Shown here piece after piece: positions 1 through 9,801 of a stretch of DNA of 64,000 nucleotides. Source of the DNA: DASTFY01 sp963769115 (GTDB lineage: Bacteria > Actinomycetota > Acidimicrobiia > Acidimicrobiales > Ilumatobacteraceae); NCBI GenBank assembly GCA_963769115.1, contig CAVYKN010000021.1, positions 1 to 64,000 on the forward strand. Reading direction: 5' to 3'. The number at the start of each line of letters is the position of its first letter. Position 1 is the stretch's first letter. The notes under the pieces are model-generated. The model searched no databases. It had not been told where the DNA came from and saw nothing but the letters and a program-made list of their open reading frames with translations. The translations under genes and the position numbers were made by a program.

Positions 1-143
1 CGACGGACGGGACCGTGATCCTCGCGGGCGAGAAGACGTTCGACGTGCGGGACTTCGGCATGGAGCCGCCCCGCATCCTGCTGTTGAAGGTGGAACCACA
101 CGTCTCCGTCAAGGTGGCCATCACGGCTGAGAAGGAGGGCTGA
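1..143 (+). CDS. C-terminal end of a YceI-like protein (5' end outside window)
   Basis: An open frame enters from the left edge and ends in TGA at 141-143, giving about 46 residues. The tail contains FDVRDFGMEPP and then alternating hydrophobic strands (ILLLKVEPHVSVKVAI). This resembles the last two beta-strands of YceI/polyisoprenoid-binding lipocalin-like domains, where an FxxxDFG...P pattern precedes the final strands. The stop is one base before the hypA start, so it is probably co-transcribed with the hydrogenase maturation genes. The family call rests on a short fragment and is uncertain. Confidence 0.45.
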   Translation, partial: TDGTVILAGEKTFDVRDFGMEPPRILLLKVEPHVSVKVAITAEKEG

Positions 144-144
144 G

Positions 145-498
145 ATGCACGAGTTGGGGCTGTGCGCGTCGATCGTCGACGCCGTCGAGCAGCGGGCCGG
201 GGGGCGCCCGGTGGCCAGGGTGCGCATCCGGGTCGGCCGGCTGCACCACGTCCATCCGGAGGCCTTCGACCAGTCGTTCGCCATCGCCGCGATGGGCTCG
301 GTGGCCGAGGCCGCCACGGCTGAGCTGGTGCTGCTGCCGGTCTCTGTGCGCTGCTCGTCGTGTGGGGCCACGAGTGGCGGTGACGAGCTGCCGTCGGCGT
401 GCCCGGAGTGCTCGGGCGTGGACCTGGAGATCGTCGGTGGTGACGAGCTGATCCTGGAGTCACTCGAGTACCGCGAGCCCCTGCCGGTGGACGGGTAG
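145..498 (+). CDS. hypA: HypA, nickel/zinc metallochaperone for [NiFe] hydrogenase
   Basis: 117 aa, normal length. HypA delivers nickel, with HypB, to the large subunit of [NiFe] hydrogenase in the cytoplasm. The N-terminal MHEL motif places the nickel-binding His at position 2. A structural zinc site is formed by two CxxC pairs, Cys70/Cys73 and Cys86/Cys89. It begins one base after the upstream stop and is followed 8 bases later by hypC, so it is part of a hyp operon. No hypB lies in the visible part. Confidence 0.95.
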   Translation: MHELGLCASIVDAVEQRAGGRPVARVRIRVGRLHHVHPEAFDQSFAIAAMGSVAEAATAELVLLPVSVRCSSCGATSGGDELPSACPECSGVDLEIVGGDELILESLEYREPLPVDG

Positions 499-506
499 GC
501 GACGCC

Positions 507-809
507 ATGTGCCTCGGCATCCCCGGTCAGGTCGTCAAGCTGTCGGACGAGCACGAGCATCTCGCGCGCGTCGACGTCAACGGCGTCGGGAGGACGATCA
601 ACATCGGTCTGCTCGAGGACGAGGGGGTGCAGTGCGGCGACTGGGTGCTGATCCACGTCGGCTTCGCCATGTCGAAGATCGATGAGCAGGAGGCCCGGCT
701 CGCGCTCGCCTCGCTCCAGATGCTCGGCGAGGTCTACACCGACGAGGTCGAGGCCCTGTTCCGGGCACCGTCGTCGGAGGAGCCGGTCCGGGGAGCGCAG
801 CCGGCATGA
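507..809 (+). CDS. hypC: HypC, hydrogenase maturation chaperone
   Basis: 100 aa. Starts MCLGIPGQV, the family signature with the essential Cys2 that, with HypD, carries the Fe(CN)2CO precursor to the hydrogenase large subunit. The fold is a small OB-like barrel (residues about 1-75) with a slightly acidic tail. Its TGA overlaps the hypD ATG by four bases (ATGA), implying translational coupling with its partner. Confidence 0.95.
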   Translation: MCLGIPGQVVKLSDEHEHLARVDVNGVGRTINIGLLEDEGVQCGDWVLIHVGFAMSKIDEQEARLALASLQMLGEVYTDEVEALFRAPSSEEPVRGAQPA

Positions 810-1933
810 GGTTCGTCGACGAGTACCGGGACCCCGCGGCGGCCCGCCGGCTGGTCGCCCACATCACCGAGCAGGCCGGCGACGACCACTTCAAGTTCAT
901 GGAGGTGTGCGGCGGGCACACCCACACCATCTACCGCCACGGCATCGAGCACGTCCTGCCGACCAACGTCGAGCTGGTCCACGGACCCGGCTGCCCGGTG
1001 TGCGTCATCCCGATGGGACGGGTCGACGACGCCATCGCGGTGGCCGAGAAGCCGGGCGTGCTCTTCACGTCCTTCGGCGACATGATGCGGGTGCCCGGCG
1101 GCCACGGCAACCTCCTGGAGGCCAAGGCGCGGGGCGCAGACGTTCGCTTCGTCTACTCGCCCCTCGATGCCCTCGAGCTGGCCAAGCAGAACCCGGGCCG
1201 GGATGTCGTGTTCTTCGCCGTCGGCTTCGAGACCACGGCCCCGTCGACCGCCGTCACGCTGCTGCGGGCACGCGAGCTGGGCGTCACCAACTTCAAGGTC
1301 TTCTGCAACCACGTGACGATCGTGCCGCCGATCAAGGCCATCCTCGACTCGCCTGACCTGCGCCTCGACGGCTTCCTGGGCCCGGGTCACGTCTCCACGG
1401 TCGTCGGCAACCGGCCCTACCGCTTCGTGCCCGAGCAGTACGGCAAGCCGCTGGTGACGGCCGGCTTCGAGCCGCTCGACATCCTGCAGGCCATCGCCAT
1501 GCTCCTGGCCCAGATCCGCCAGGGACGGTGCGAGGTCGAGAACCAGTACACCCGGGTCGTACGGGACGAGGGCAACCCGCGGGCGCTCCAGGTGCTCGCC
1601 GAGGTGTTCGAACTGCGTCCGCACTTCGAATGGCGAGGCCTGGGCTTCATCTCGCAGAGCGCCCTGAAGCTGCGGCCCGAGTTCGCCGCCTTCGACGCCG
1701 AGCTGGCTCATGAGGTCCCCGGGGTCCGGGTGGCCGATCCCAAGGCCTGCCAGTGCGGTGAGGTCCTGAAGGGCGTGATCAAGCCCTGGGAGTGCAAGGT
1801 GTTCGGCACAGCCTGCACCCCCGAGACGCCGATCGGGACCTGCATGGTGTCGTCCGAGGGTGCCTGCGCGGCCTACTACAACTTCGGACGGCTCCATCGG
1901 GACGTGGCGGTCAGCCTCGGTCGCTCGTCGTAG
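806..1933 (+). CDS. hypD: HypD, Fe-S protein assembling the Fe(CN)2CO cofactor
   Basis: 375 aa, normal length. Signature motifs are CGGHTHTIYRHG (Cys35), GPGCPVC (Cys63, Cys66), a GFETTAP segment, and a Cys-rich C-terminus (CQCGEVLKG, then CKVFGTACTPE and CMVSSEGAC) that holds the [4Fe-4S] cluster. It scaffolds ligation of CN and CO to iron with HypC and HypE. The expected hypE does not follow; the next gene is rpsL, 157 bases downstream. HypE, HypF and HypB must lie elsewhere or upstream if the pathway works. Confidence 0.96.
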   Translation: MRFVDEYRDPAAARRLVAHITEQAGDDHFKFMEVCGGHTHTIYRHGIEHVLPTNVELVHGPGCPVCVIPMGRVDDAIAVAEKPGVLFTSFGDMMRVPGGHGNLLEAKARGADVRFVYSPLDALELAKQNPGRDVVFFAVGFETTAPSTAVTLLRARELGVTNFKVFCNHVTIVPPIKAILDSPDLRLDGFLGPGHVSTVVGNRPYRFVPEQYGKPLVTAGFEPLDILQAIAMLLAQIRQGRCEVENQYTRVVRDEGNPRALQVLAEVFELRPHFEWRGLGFISQSALKLRPEFAAFDAELAHEVPGVRVADPKACQCGEVLKGVIKPWECKVFGTACTPETPIGTCMVSSEGACAAYYNFGRLHRDVAVSLGRSS

Positions 1934-1970
1934 CAGGGCTGAAGGCCGGCCGCTGAGGCCGGGGCGCGGG

Positions 1971-1999
1971 TTGCCGCGGCCGTCCGCTGCCCGTACCAT
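1971..1999 (+). promoter_or_regulatory. Probable rpsL promoter
   Basis: TTGCCG (1971-1976) and TACCAT (1994-1999) separated by exactly 17 bases, inside the 157-base hypD-rpsL gap. This predicts a leader of about 85 nt before the rpsL GTG at 2091. The -10 resembles those before rplC and infA in this window. A GC-rich inverted segment just upstream (about 1943-1962) could end hyp transcription but has no T-run. Confidence 0.6.
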
Positions 2000-2090
2000 G
2001 TATCGGTCCTGTGCGCTGGTGCTCCGGCGTGACCAGTTCGCCAGAGTTCGTTCGTTTCGTCCCGCTCGAAGAAGTCGGTAGAGGTAGCGC

Positions 2091-2462
2091 GTGCCCACAA
2101 TCCAGCAGCTGGTCCGCAAGGGTCGCAGCACCAAGACGACCAAGTCGAAGACGCCGGCCCTCAAGGGGTCGCCGCAGCGCCGTGGCGTCTGCACCCGCGT
2201 CTACACGACGACCCCGAAGAAGCCGAACTCGGCCCTGCGCAAGGTGGCCCGTGTGCGCCTGACCAGCGGCATCGAGGTCACGGCCTACATCCCGGGCGAG
2301 GGGCACAACCTGCAGGAGCACTCCATCGTGCTCGTCCGCGGAGGTCGTGTCCGCGACCTGCCGGGCGTGCGCTACAAGGTCATCCGGGGTTCGCTGGACG
2401 CCGCCGGCGTCAAGAACCGCCGGCAGGCCCGCAGCCGGTACGGCGCCAAGAGGGAGAAGTGA
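2091..2462 (+). CDS. rpsL: Ribosomal protein uS12
   Basis: 123 aa, GTG start preceded by GAGGTAG. Begins MPTIQQLVRKGR as in other bacteria. The conserved decoding-centre loop TTPKKPNSALRKVARV is intact, including the Lys of the streptomycin-resistance region. The C-terminal KNRRQARSRYGAKR is typical. First gene of the str operon; rpsG follows after 6 bases. Confidence 0.98.
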   Translation: MPTIQQLVRKGRSTKTTKSKTPALKGSPQRRGVCTRVYTTTPKKPNSALRKVARVRLTSGIEVTAYIPGEGHNLQEHSIVLVRGGRVRDLPGVRYKVIRGSLDAAGVKNRRQARSRYGAKREK

Positions 2463-2468
2463 TCTCCG

Positions 2469-2939
2469 ATGCCTCGTAAGGGCCCCGCCCCCCGCCGTGA
2501 GCTCAACCCGGACCCGGTCTACCGGTCCGTGCTCGTCACCCAGCTCGTCAACAAGATCCTGCTGAGGGGCAAGCGCTCCCTGGCCGAGAGCATCGTGTAC
2601 GACGCCATGAAGATCGTCGAGGAGCGCACAGGCAGCGAGCCGCTCTCGACGGTCAAGCGGGCGGTCGAGAACGTGAAGCCCGCTCTCGAGGTCAAGAGCC
2701 GTCGCGTCGGTGGCGCCACGTACCAGGTCCCGGTGGAGGTCCGCCCCCGGCGCGCCAACACCCTGGCCATCCGCTGGATCATCGGGTTCGCCCGGGCCCG
2801 GCGGGAGAAGACGATGGCGGAGCGTCTCGCCTCCGAGCTGCTCGACGCCGCCAACGGCCTCGGCGCCTCGGTCAAGCGCCGCGACGACATGCAGAAGATG
2901 GCCGAGTCCAACAAGGCCTTCGCCCACTACCGCTGGTAG
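2469..2939 (+). CDS. rpsG: Ribosomal protein uS7
   Basis: 156 aa, normal length; begins MPRKGPAPRRELNPDPVY and ends NKAFAHYRW. It binds the 16S rRNA head and contacts E-site tRNA. Translation is likely coupled to rpsL through a short 6-base gap. In most bacteria fusA follows directly; here about 4.7 kb of unrelated genes intervenes. Confidence 0.98.
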   Translation: MPRKGPAPRRELNPDPVYRSVLVTQLVNKILLRGKRSLAESIVYDAMKIVEERTGSEPLSTVKRAVENVKPALEVKSRRVGGATYQVPVEVRPRRANTLAIRWIIGFARARREKTMAERLASELLDAANGLGASVKRRDDMQKMAESNKAFAHYRW

Positions 2940-3116
2940 GCAAGGGTGCAGGTCGGCTGACCTGCGGCGTTGGGTCGGTCTGGTCGCGGTTCGCAGTCCG
3001 CACCGGCTGGCTACGCGCACCGATCTGCCGCTCGGTCATGACCCGGCACGAGCCTCGGGAGGATGTCGGGCGCCGGTGGGGCTTCTGGGCCTCACGGGAT
3101 CGGATCCGCTGCGAGG
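2940..3116. other. Gap after rpsG; no gene seen
   Basis: 177 bases between rpsG and the sulfotransferase gene. I see no convincing coding frame, terminator with T-run or RNA gene. It marks the junction where the str operon is interrupted. Confidence 0.5.
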
Positions 3117-4043
3117 ATGACGGCCGTGCGCCGCTACGAGGGGGTCGTCTACGACAGCATCCGGTGGGACGGCTTCGAGCTTCGCCCTGGCGACATCATC
3201 ATCAGCACGCCGCCGAAGTGCGGGACGACGTGGACGCAGATGATCTGCGCGCTGCTCGTCCTGCAGGAACCGAAGTTGCCGCTCCCGTTGGACAGGCTCT
3301 CGCCGTGGATCGACATGGTGACCCGCGCCCGCACGGAGGTGTTCGCGGACCTGGCGGCCCAGACGCATCGCCGGTTCATCAAGACCCACACGCCGCTCGA
3401 CGGGATACCCAACGATCCGACGGTCACGTACATCTGCGTGGGGCGTGACCCGCGCGACGTGGCGCTGTCGATGGACCATCACATCGACAACATGGACGTC
3501 GGCGCGTTTCTCAACGCCCGCGAGAAGGCGGCGGCGATCGACGGCATCGAGCTCGGGCCGTTGCGGCGACCGCCGCCGCGCCCCGACGGCGAGCGGGACC
3601 GCTTCTGGCGGTGGGTCGACGACGAGACGCCGTCGACGCAGGTCGGGTCGTCGCTGCGGCGCACCGTCGAGCACCTGCAGACGTTCCGGGACGCCGCCGA
3701 CGATCTCGACGTCGTGTATTTGCACTACGACGGCCTGATGGCGGACCTGGAGGGGCGGATGCGGGAGCTGGCGGCGCGCCTCGGCATCGAGGTCGACGAG
3801 GACCGGTGGCCCGGCTTGGTGCAGGCGGCGACGTTCGAGTCGATGCGCAGCAAGGCCGACACGATCGTCCCTGGCGGTGGTCGGGAGCATTGGATCGATC
3901 CCGCCGCGTTCTTCAGCCGCGGCACGAGCGGCCAGTGGCGCGATCTCCTCGACGACGCCGACCTCGCCCGGTACGCCGTGCGGGTGCGGGCGCTCGCGTC
4001 CGACGACCTCGTCGAGTGGTTGCACCGCGAGCCGATCGACTGA
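3117..4043 (+). CDS. Sulfotransferase-domain protein (PAPS-dependent)
   Basis: 308 aa from ATG 3117; a longer in-frame start at 3063 exists but adds a low-complexity Ser/Gly segment. The 5'-phosphosulfate loop TPPKCGTTW is at residues 31-39, KTHTP lies downstream, and the 3'-phosphate motif GRDPRDVALS is mid-protein. These are hallmarks of soluble sulfotransferases moving sulfate from PAPS to a hydroxyl or amine. The acceptor cannot be inferred. It interrupts the str operon and has no metabolic neighbours that name a substrate. Confidence 0.85.
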   Translation: MTAVRRYEGVVYDSIRWDGFELRPGDIIISTPPKCGTTWTQMICALLVLQEPKLPLPLDRLSPWIDMVTRARTEVFADLAAQTHRRFIKTHTPLDGIPNDPTVTYICVGRDPRDVALSMDHHIDNMDVGAFLNAREKAAAIDGIELGPLRRPPPRPDGERDRFWRWVDDETPSTQVGSSLRRTVEHLQTFRDAADDLDVVYLHYDGLMADLEGRMRELAARLGIEVDEDRWPGLVQAATFESMRSKADTIVPGGGREHWIDPAAFFSRGTSGQWRDLLDDADLARYAVRVRALASDDLVEWLHREPID

Positions 4044-4052
4044 GATCCCGCT

Positions 4053-4074
4053 CGGCGGTTGACCCGCACCGCCG
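4053..4074 (+). terminator. Possible weak terminator hairpin after the sulfotransferase gene
   Basis: CGGCGGT (4053-4059) and ACCGCCG (4068-4074) form a perfect 7-bp stem with an 8-base loop, 9 bases past the sulfotransferase stop. No T-run follows, so intrinsic termination is doubtful. Confidence 0.3.
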
Positions 4075-4102
4075 AAGCTGATCGTCAGCGCCTACCGCCG
4101 CC

Positions 4103-4143
4103 CCATGAACTGCCGATCGGGCGCGGTCACTCGGTGATGCGGA
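4103..4143 (+). repeat. Imperfect repeat, copy 1 (CTGCCGAT...CACTC...GATG)
   Basis: The blocks CCCAT, TGCCGAT, GG, CGCG, CACTC, GATG and GGA occur in this order here and again, with small gaps, at 4543-4580. A shorter version, AACTGCCGATCTGCGCC, lies near 5835. Each copy sits 17-60 bases after the stop of a plus-strand gene. No integron core site (GTTRRRY) is visible. Confidence 0.4.
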
Positions 4144-4277
4144 GCGGGCACTCTGGCGCGGTGCCGTCCTCCGGGCTGTGGTCCTAGCTCCGAGAGCGAA
4201 CCTCCGGTCGTCTCTCGACATCGGGAGGAGGTTGGCCCTACGGTCGTTGGCAGTCCAAGCGGAGGATGTGGTAGCAG

Positions 4278-4514
4278 ATGCGCAGTCTGCCGAGCCGGTT
4301 CAGTGACTGGGTCGTAGTTCATCCGGTCTTGTGGGGCGTGGGCTCGGGAGTCGTGCTGGTGCTACTCGGCTTTGCTCTCAACCTGGCACCGATCGTGGTC
4401 ATTGCTGCCGGAGCCGCCATCGCCGTGCTGAACATCCTTCATGCGAAGAGACGGGGCTACTGCCCACTTCCGGCAGAGCCGGGTTCTCACCCGGGACGAG
4501 CGGAGACCGAGTAA
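4278..4514 (+). CDS. Small membrane protein, unknown
   Basis: 78 aa. Residues about 15-55 form one long or two short hydrophobic helices (VLWGVGSGVVLVLLGFAL, then APIVVIAAGAAIAVLNIL), followed by a basic HAKRRGY and a polar tail. A GGAGG lies 12 bases upstream. I do not recognise a family. GC content is lower than in the ribosomal genes, which fits recent acquisition. Confidence 0.55.
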   Translation: MRSLPSRFSDWVVVHPVLWGVGSGVVLVLLGFALNLAPIVVIAAGAAIAVLNILHAKRRGYCPLPAEPGSHPGRAETE

Positions 4515-4542
4515 CCGTTCCGGGAATGCAGCGACGACTGAC

Positions 4543-4580
4543 CCATATCTGCCGATAGGCGCGCCACTCAACGATGTGGA
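4543..4580 (+). repeat. Imperfect repeat, copy 2
   Basis: Matches the copy at 4103-4143 in ordered blocks (CCCAT, TGCCGAT, GG, CGCG, CACTC, GATG, GGA) and starts 28 bases after the stop of the small membrane protein gene. The rest of the 4515-4813 gap holds no convincing gene. Confidence 0.4.
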
Positions 4581-4813
4581 TCGGCGGGTTGCCGCCGCGG
4601 CGCCGTCGCAGAGCAGGCGTTAGGAGGCAGGTGAGGCGGCGGCCAGGACTCTGGCGACGACCGCCTCCACCGAGACCGACCCGCGGGCCGACAGCTTCAG
4701 GTCGGAGCTCGGACAGGTACCTCGACGGACACCCACGCAAGGCTCCGCCCTCTGGCGTCACGTCCGAATCAGGTGTCCACCGAGCAGGCCAGGGCCAGTG
4801 ACGGTTGGCGGCG

Positions 4814-5224
4814 TCAGGGAGTCCAGTCCGGCGGGATGATCAGGATCATCCAGAGGTGCCCGTCGGGATCGGCGACCTGCGCGGCGAAGGCTCCCCATTC
4901 CCGCTGCGAGGGCTCGGAGACGGTGGTCCCGCCGGCAGCCAGGGCGGTCTCGTAGCACGCCCGCACCGCGTCCTCGTCAGGGGCATAGAAGGAGAGTACG
5001 CATTCGTTTGCGCCTGGCGCTGCGACGCGGTCCTCGCCGGCGACCCAGCCGAACCCGCCGGTAGGGATCATCATCAGGCTCACGTTCGACGCAAGGCGGA
5101 GCTGGAGCGGCTCGGGGACGCCGTCGTCGGCGAGCGGACCGAAGGCCTCGAGCCCGAGCCCGTCGCGGTAGAACACAAAGGAGCGGCTCCTGTCGGCTGT
5201 GGCCAGACTGATCGTGTAGTCCAT
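4814..5224 (-). CDS. VOC (glyoxalase/bleomycin-resistance superfamily) protein
   Basis: 136 aa from ATG at 5224; upstream in-frame starts add only unstructured residues. It begins MDYTISLATADRSRSFVFYRDGLGL, then an F-GPLADDG segment and a C-terminal WGAFAAQVADPDGHLWMIL, the typical second beta-alpha-beta module ending DPDGH.W. VOC proteins are small metal-binding enzymes or binding proteins. Substrate is unknown. It is the only minus-strand gene between two plus-strand ones here, and its GC content is moderately low. Confidence 0.8.
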   Translation of the reverse strand: MDYTISLATADRSRSFVFYRDGLGLEAFGPLADDGVPEPLQLRLASNVSLMMIPTGGFGWVAGEDRVAAPGANECVLSFYAPDEDAVRACYETALAAGGTTVSEPSQREWGAFAAQVADPDGHLWMILIIPPDWTP

Positions 5225-5338
5225 GCGAGTGACGACGTCCGCCGGAGGCGGAACTGATCGGGGGAGACGTCTGCTCTGCCCCAACCGGTCTCTCGTTGAG
5301 CGTGCGCTCGCGGGAGCGGCGTGCGAGCGTGGATTGTT

Positions 5339-5818
5339 GTGAGCGGAGCCCGACTGATCCTCACGTGCGGGTTGCCTGGGGCGGGTAAGACCACACTGGC
5401 AAGGCAGCTAGCCGCGGACCGAAGCGCCGTGCGCCTCACGAAGGATGAATGGCTCTGGGCCCTCGGTGCCAGCCCGTGGGACACGCAGATCAATGACAAG
5501 GTCGAACGCGAACTCTGGCGCATCGCCCAAGAGATCCTCAGCCTCGGCGTGAGCGTCGTCGTCGATTTCGGGCTGTGGGCGCGGGTCGAACGGGATGAGA
5601 TGCGAACCGTGGCTCGCCGCCTTGGCGTCGGCGTCGAATTGCATTACCTCGACGCGCCCATCGACGAACTCTGGCGGCGCATCGAGACCCGGAACTTGGA
5701 GCCACCCTGGGACAGCGAGCCGATCCTCCTCGCCCACCTCGTCGAATGGGCCTCGACTTTCCAGGAGCCCGACGCTGCGGAACGGGCCTTGTTTGATCCT
5801 CCGCCAGACCCGAACTGA
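5339..5818 (+). CDS. P-loop kinase-like ATPase (AAA_33/zeta-like)
   Basis: 159 aa from GTG 5339; GTG 5321 is also possible. Walker A CGLPGAGKTTLARQLA opens the protein, then RLTKDEWLW, a hydrophobic strand VVVDFGLWARVERDEM (Walker-B-like with Asp), and a lid-like ELWRRIETRN. This architecture is shared by small nucleoside, sugar or antibiotic kinases and zeta-toxin-like proteins. No antitoxin-like partner is adjacent, so a toxin role is not supported. Substrate unknown. Confidence 0.7.
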   Translation: MSGARLILTCGLPGAGKTTLARQLAADRSAVRLTKDEWLWALGASPWDTQINDKVERELWRIAQEILSLGVSVVVDFGLWARVERDEMRTVARRLGVGVELHYLDAPIDELWRRIETRNLEPPWDSEPILLAHLVEWASTFQEPDAAERALFDPPPDPN

Positions 5819-6020
5819 GCCCAACAGAGCACGCCAGAACTGCCGATCTGCGCCTTCGCCGTCGGTCGGGAGGGCCTGTCGGATGCGCTCGGCGACGTCG
5901 GCCGATTCCGTCCTCGACCGGCTGCCAGTCGGCTTGCTTCGCCAGGAGATCCTTATGCTCGACGCGCGGCTCGAGCCGGCCGGGAGTGTCGCTGAACGGG
6001 CAGCGGCGCGCCCGCGCGAG
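5819..6020. other. Gap with a partial third repeat copy
   Basis: Contains AACTGCCGATCTGCGCC near 5835, resembling the start of the repeats at 4103 and 4543. Nothing else recognisable. Confidence 0.35.
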
Positions 6021-6311
6021 TCACTCGTGCGGCGTTGATGCGCCGGCGTTCGGGGGAGGCCAGGACGCGGAGGCGGTCGACGCCGGCAACTCATGGGCCC
6101 GCTGACCACCGCCGCTGAGACGGAGAACGGCCGCGACGAGCCAGTACACGGCGGTCACCACTGGGAGAACGAACATCGCTATCGCGATCAGCACGATCGC
6201 CCACACCGGGGCGTGGTCCCGCCGGGAGAGGCGCACGATCGCTGCGATCGCTCCACCGATCCACAACACGAGGACCGCGAAGTAGAAGAAGCTCCAGTAG
6301 ATCTGAGACAC
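6021..6311 (-). CDS. Small two-helix membrane protein
   Basis: 96 aa from GTG 6311, chosen because AGGAGGG lies 5-7 bases upstream. Two transmembrane helices: FFYFAVLVLWIGGAIAAIV, then, after a basic loop SRRDHAP, VWAIVLIAIAMFVLPVVTAV. The tail is Ser/Pro-rich. The helix-loop-helix with a conserved-looking W resembles the N-terminal membrane segment of cardiolipin-synthase-type proteins (PLDc_N), but no catalytic domain follows. Function unknown. Confidence 0.55.
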   Translation of the reverse strand: MSQIYWSFFYFAVLVLWIGGAIAAIVRLSRRDHAPVWAIVLIAIAMFVLPVVTAVYWLVAAVLRLSGGGQRAHELPASTASASWPPPNAGASTPHE

Positions 6312-6515
6312 GATCCGCCCTCCTGTCCCCCGCCGCACGGACCCGCGGGCACGTTACGAACCCCCTAGATACCACAAGGACGACACGGTGGCGATTCGCT
6401 CGAGTCGGGCTGGCCCACCGTGACGCGCCGACGATGGCGAGAGGCCGCCTAGTGTCGAGACCAGACCCCTCGACCCAATGGAAACGGGTGCCAGTTGGCC
6501 GGCCAGAGTCTCGAG

Positions 6516-6992
6516 ATGCTGCAAGTGAGGAAGGGCTTCGTCCTCGTCGCCCGAGTGGTCAGCTACCTCATCTACTTCTATCTCATCGTCGTAGAGATCA
6601 TCCTGCTCATCGGCTTCTTCTTGCTTCTGTTCGGCGCCAACCCGTCGGCTGGGTTCACGCAATGGGCATACCGCAACCTCGACCGGGTCATGGCGCCGTT
6701 CCGAGGCATCTTCACGCCGATTCAGATCGGCACGACGAGCGACGACGTCGCCGCGGTCTTCGACACTTCCGTTCTGTTTGCGATGATCGTGTACGGCATC
6801 CTCGCGATGCTGCTGGGGGCCTTGACGAGGTGGGTGTCCCAGCGGTTGCGATATCTCGACGCCGCTGAAGCCGAGGCCGAGCGTCGCGAACGGCAGGAGC
6901 GGATGGCGGCCGATGAGCAGGCGTCGCGGGTGGCACCCACCACGACGGCCACAACGACCGATCCACCGATGTCGGGCGCGCCGAGCGCCTGA
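6516..6992 (+). CDS. YggT-like membrane protein
   Basis: 158 aa from ATG 6516; an in-frame TTG at 6495 adds 7 residues. A long hydrophobic helix (YLIYFYLIVVEIILLIGFFL) is followed by WAYRNLDRVMAPFRGIFTP, then a second helix (VLFAMIVYGILAMLLGAL) and a charged Ala/Glu tail that may be coiled coil. The order helix, PFR.I..P, D-S-helix resembles YggT-family proteins. No cell-division neighbours are present to support a role. Confidence 0.55.
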   Translation: MLQVRKGFVLVARVVSYLIYFYLIVVEIILLIGFFLLLFGANPSAGFTQWAYRNLDRVMAPFRGIFTPIQIGTTSDDVAAVFDTSVLFAMIVYGILAMLLGALTRWVSQRLRYLDAAEAEAERRERQERMAADEQASRVAPTTTATTTDPPMSGAPSA

Positions 6993-7087
6993 CCGGCCGG
7001 TGCTCGTCAGAATGCGCCGCCCCCTCGGGATTCTCGATCGAACCGCGGACCCACTTCCGCCACCGACCAGGCGTTCGTGTTCGACGT

Positions 7088-7381
7088 CTATGTCACCTTG
7101 ATGATGCCGACGTACGCCATGGCGAACAGGGTCACAGCGCCGACGATCAGCACCGTTCCCAGGATGCCCAGGAGCCGTCCGGCCTTGGCCATGCCCCTGT
7201 TGTCAGGTGAGCGGCTGCCGGCGTCGATCGCGGCCAGCTCCCTGCTCCCCATCCACCACACGAACGGGCCGAAGACGCCGGAAGCGGCGATGGCCAGGAT
7301 GCCCAGGACGAGAACCGCTGTGGCCCTGCTCTTCTCCGGGTAGGCCCCCGGCCCGGGAGCGACGTGTGGTGGGACCGTCAC
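7088..7381 (-). CDS. DUF4190-like membrane protein
   Basis: 97 aa from GTG 7381. After a short Pro-rich N-terminus come two hydrophobic segments: ATAVLVLGILAIAASGVFGPFVWWMG, then, after GMAKAGRLLGILGTV, LIVGAVTLFAMAYVGI. The pattern LGI.ai...GPi.Wi.G..el and the second GrilGi.gt are typical of DUF4190-like small actinobacterial membrane proteins. Function unknown; last accessory gene before fusA. Confidence 0.55.
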   Translation of the reverse strand: MTVPPHVAPGPGAYPEKSRATAVLVLGILAIAASGVFGPFVWWMGSRELAAIDAGSRSPDNRGMAKAGRLLGILGTVLIVGAVTLFAMAYVGIIKVT

Positions 7382-7635
7382 AGCCCCGGAGCGTACGTCC
7401 GATCTCCGCGCTGGTTCTGGTCGCTCAGCGGTAGCCTGGTCGGTCGTCCATCGGCGATCGTCGGACGGCCTGGCACCCTCCGGCAGTCCGGTACCCACCA
7501 ACGCCGCAGGCCATCGATCAGGTTGGCTGACCTGGTCGGTAGCATGGACGACCGGTCACACGCGTGCTCGCCCGCGGTTGGCCTCTGCCCCCACGAGATC
7601 CCCCCACGAACTGACGAACGAAGCGACGCGAACCC
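7382..7635. other. Gap upstream of fusA
   Basis: 254 bases without a convincing gene. TAGCAT at 7540-7545 equals the -10 used before rplC and infA, but no good -35 lies 17 bases upstream, so the fusA promoter is not firmly placed. The SD before the fusA ATG is weak. Confidence 0.35.
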
Positions 7636-9723
<2,088 letters not shown>

Positions 9724-9801
9724 CCGGTCCCCGACCTCCGTCGAGATCGATCAACAGCGTCCTTTGACAACCCACGAACCACCAAGAGGGATGACAGAGC
9801 C

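Noticed and set aside
5339..5818. Zeta-type toxin of a toxin-antitoxin pair
   Set aside because: P-loop kinase motifs fit, but no small antitoxin gene is adjacent and the generic AAA_33 fold explains it.
4053..5850. Integron cassette array with attC sites
   Set aside because: The repeats are cassette-like in position, but GTTRRRY/RYYYAAC core sites and an integrase are absent, so I keep only the repeat observation.
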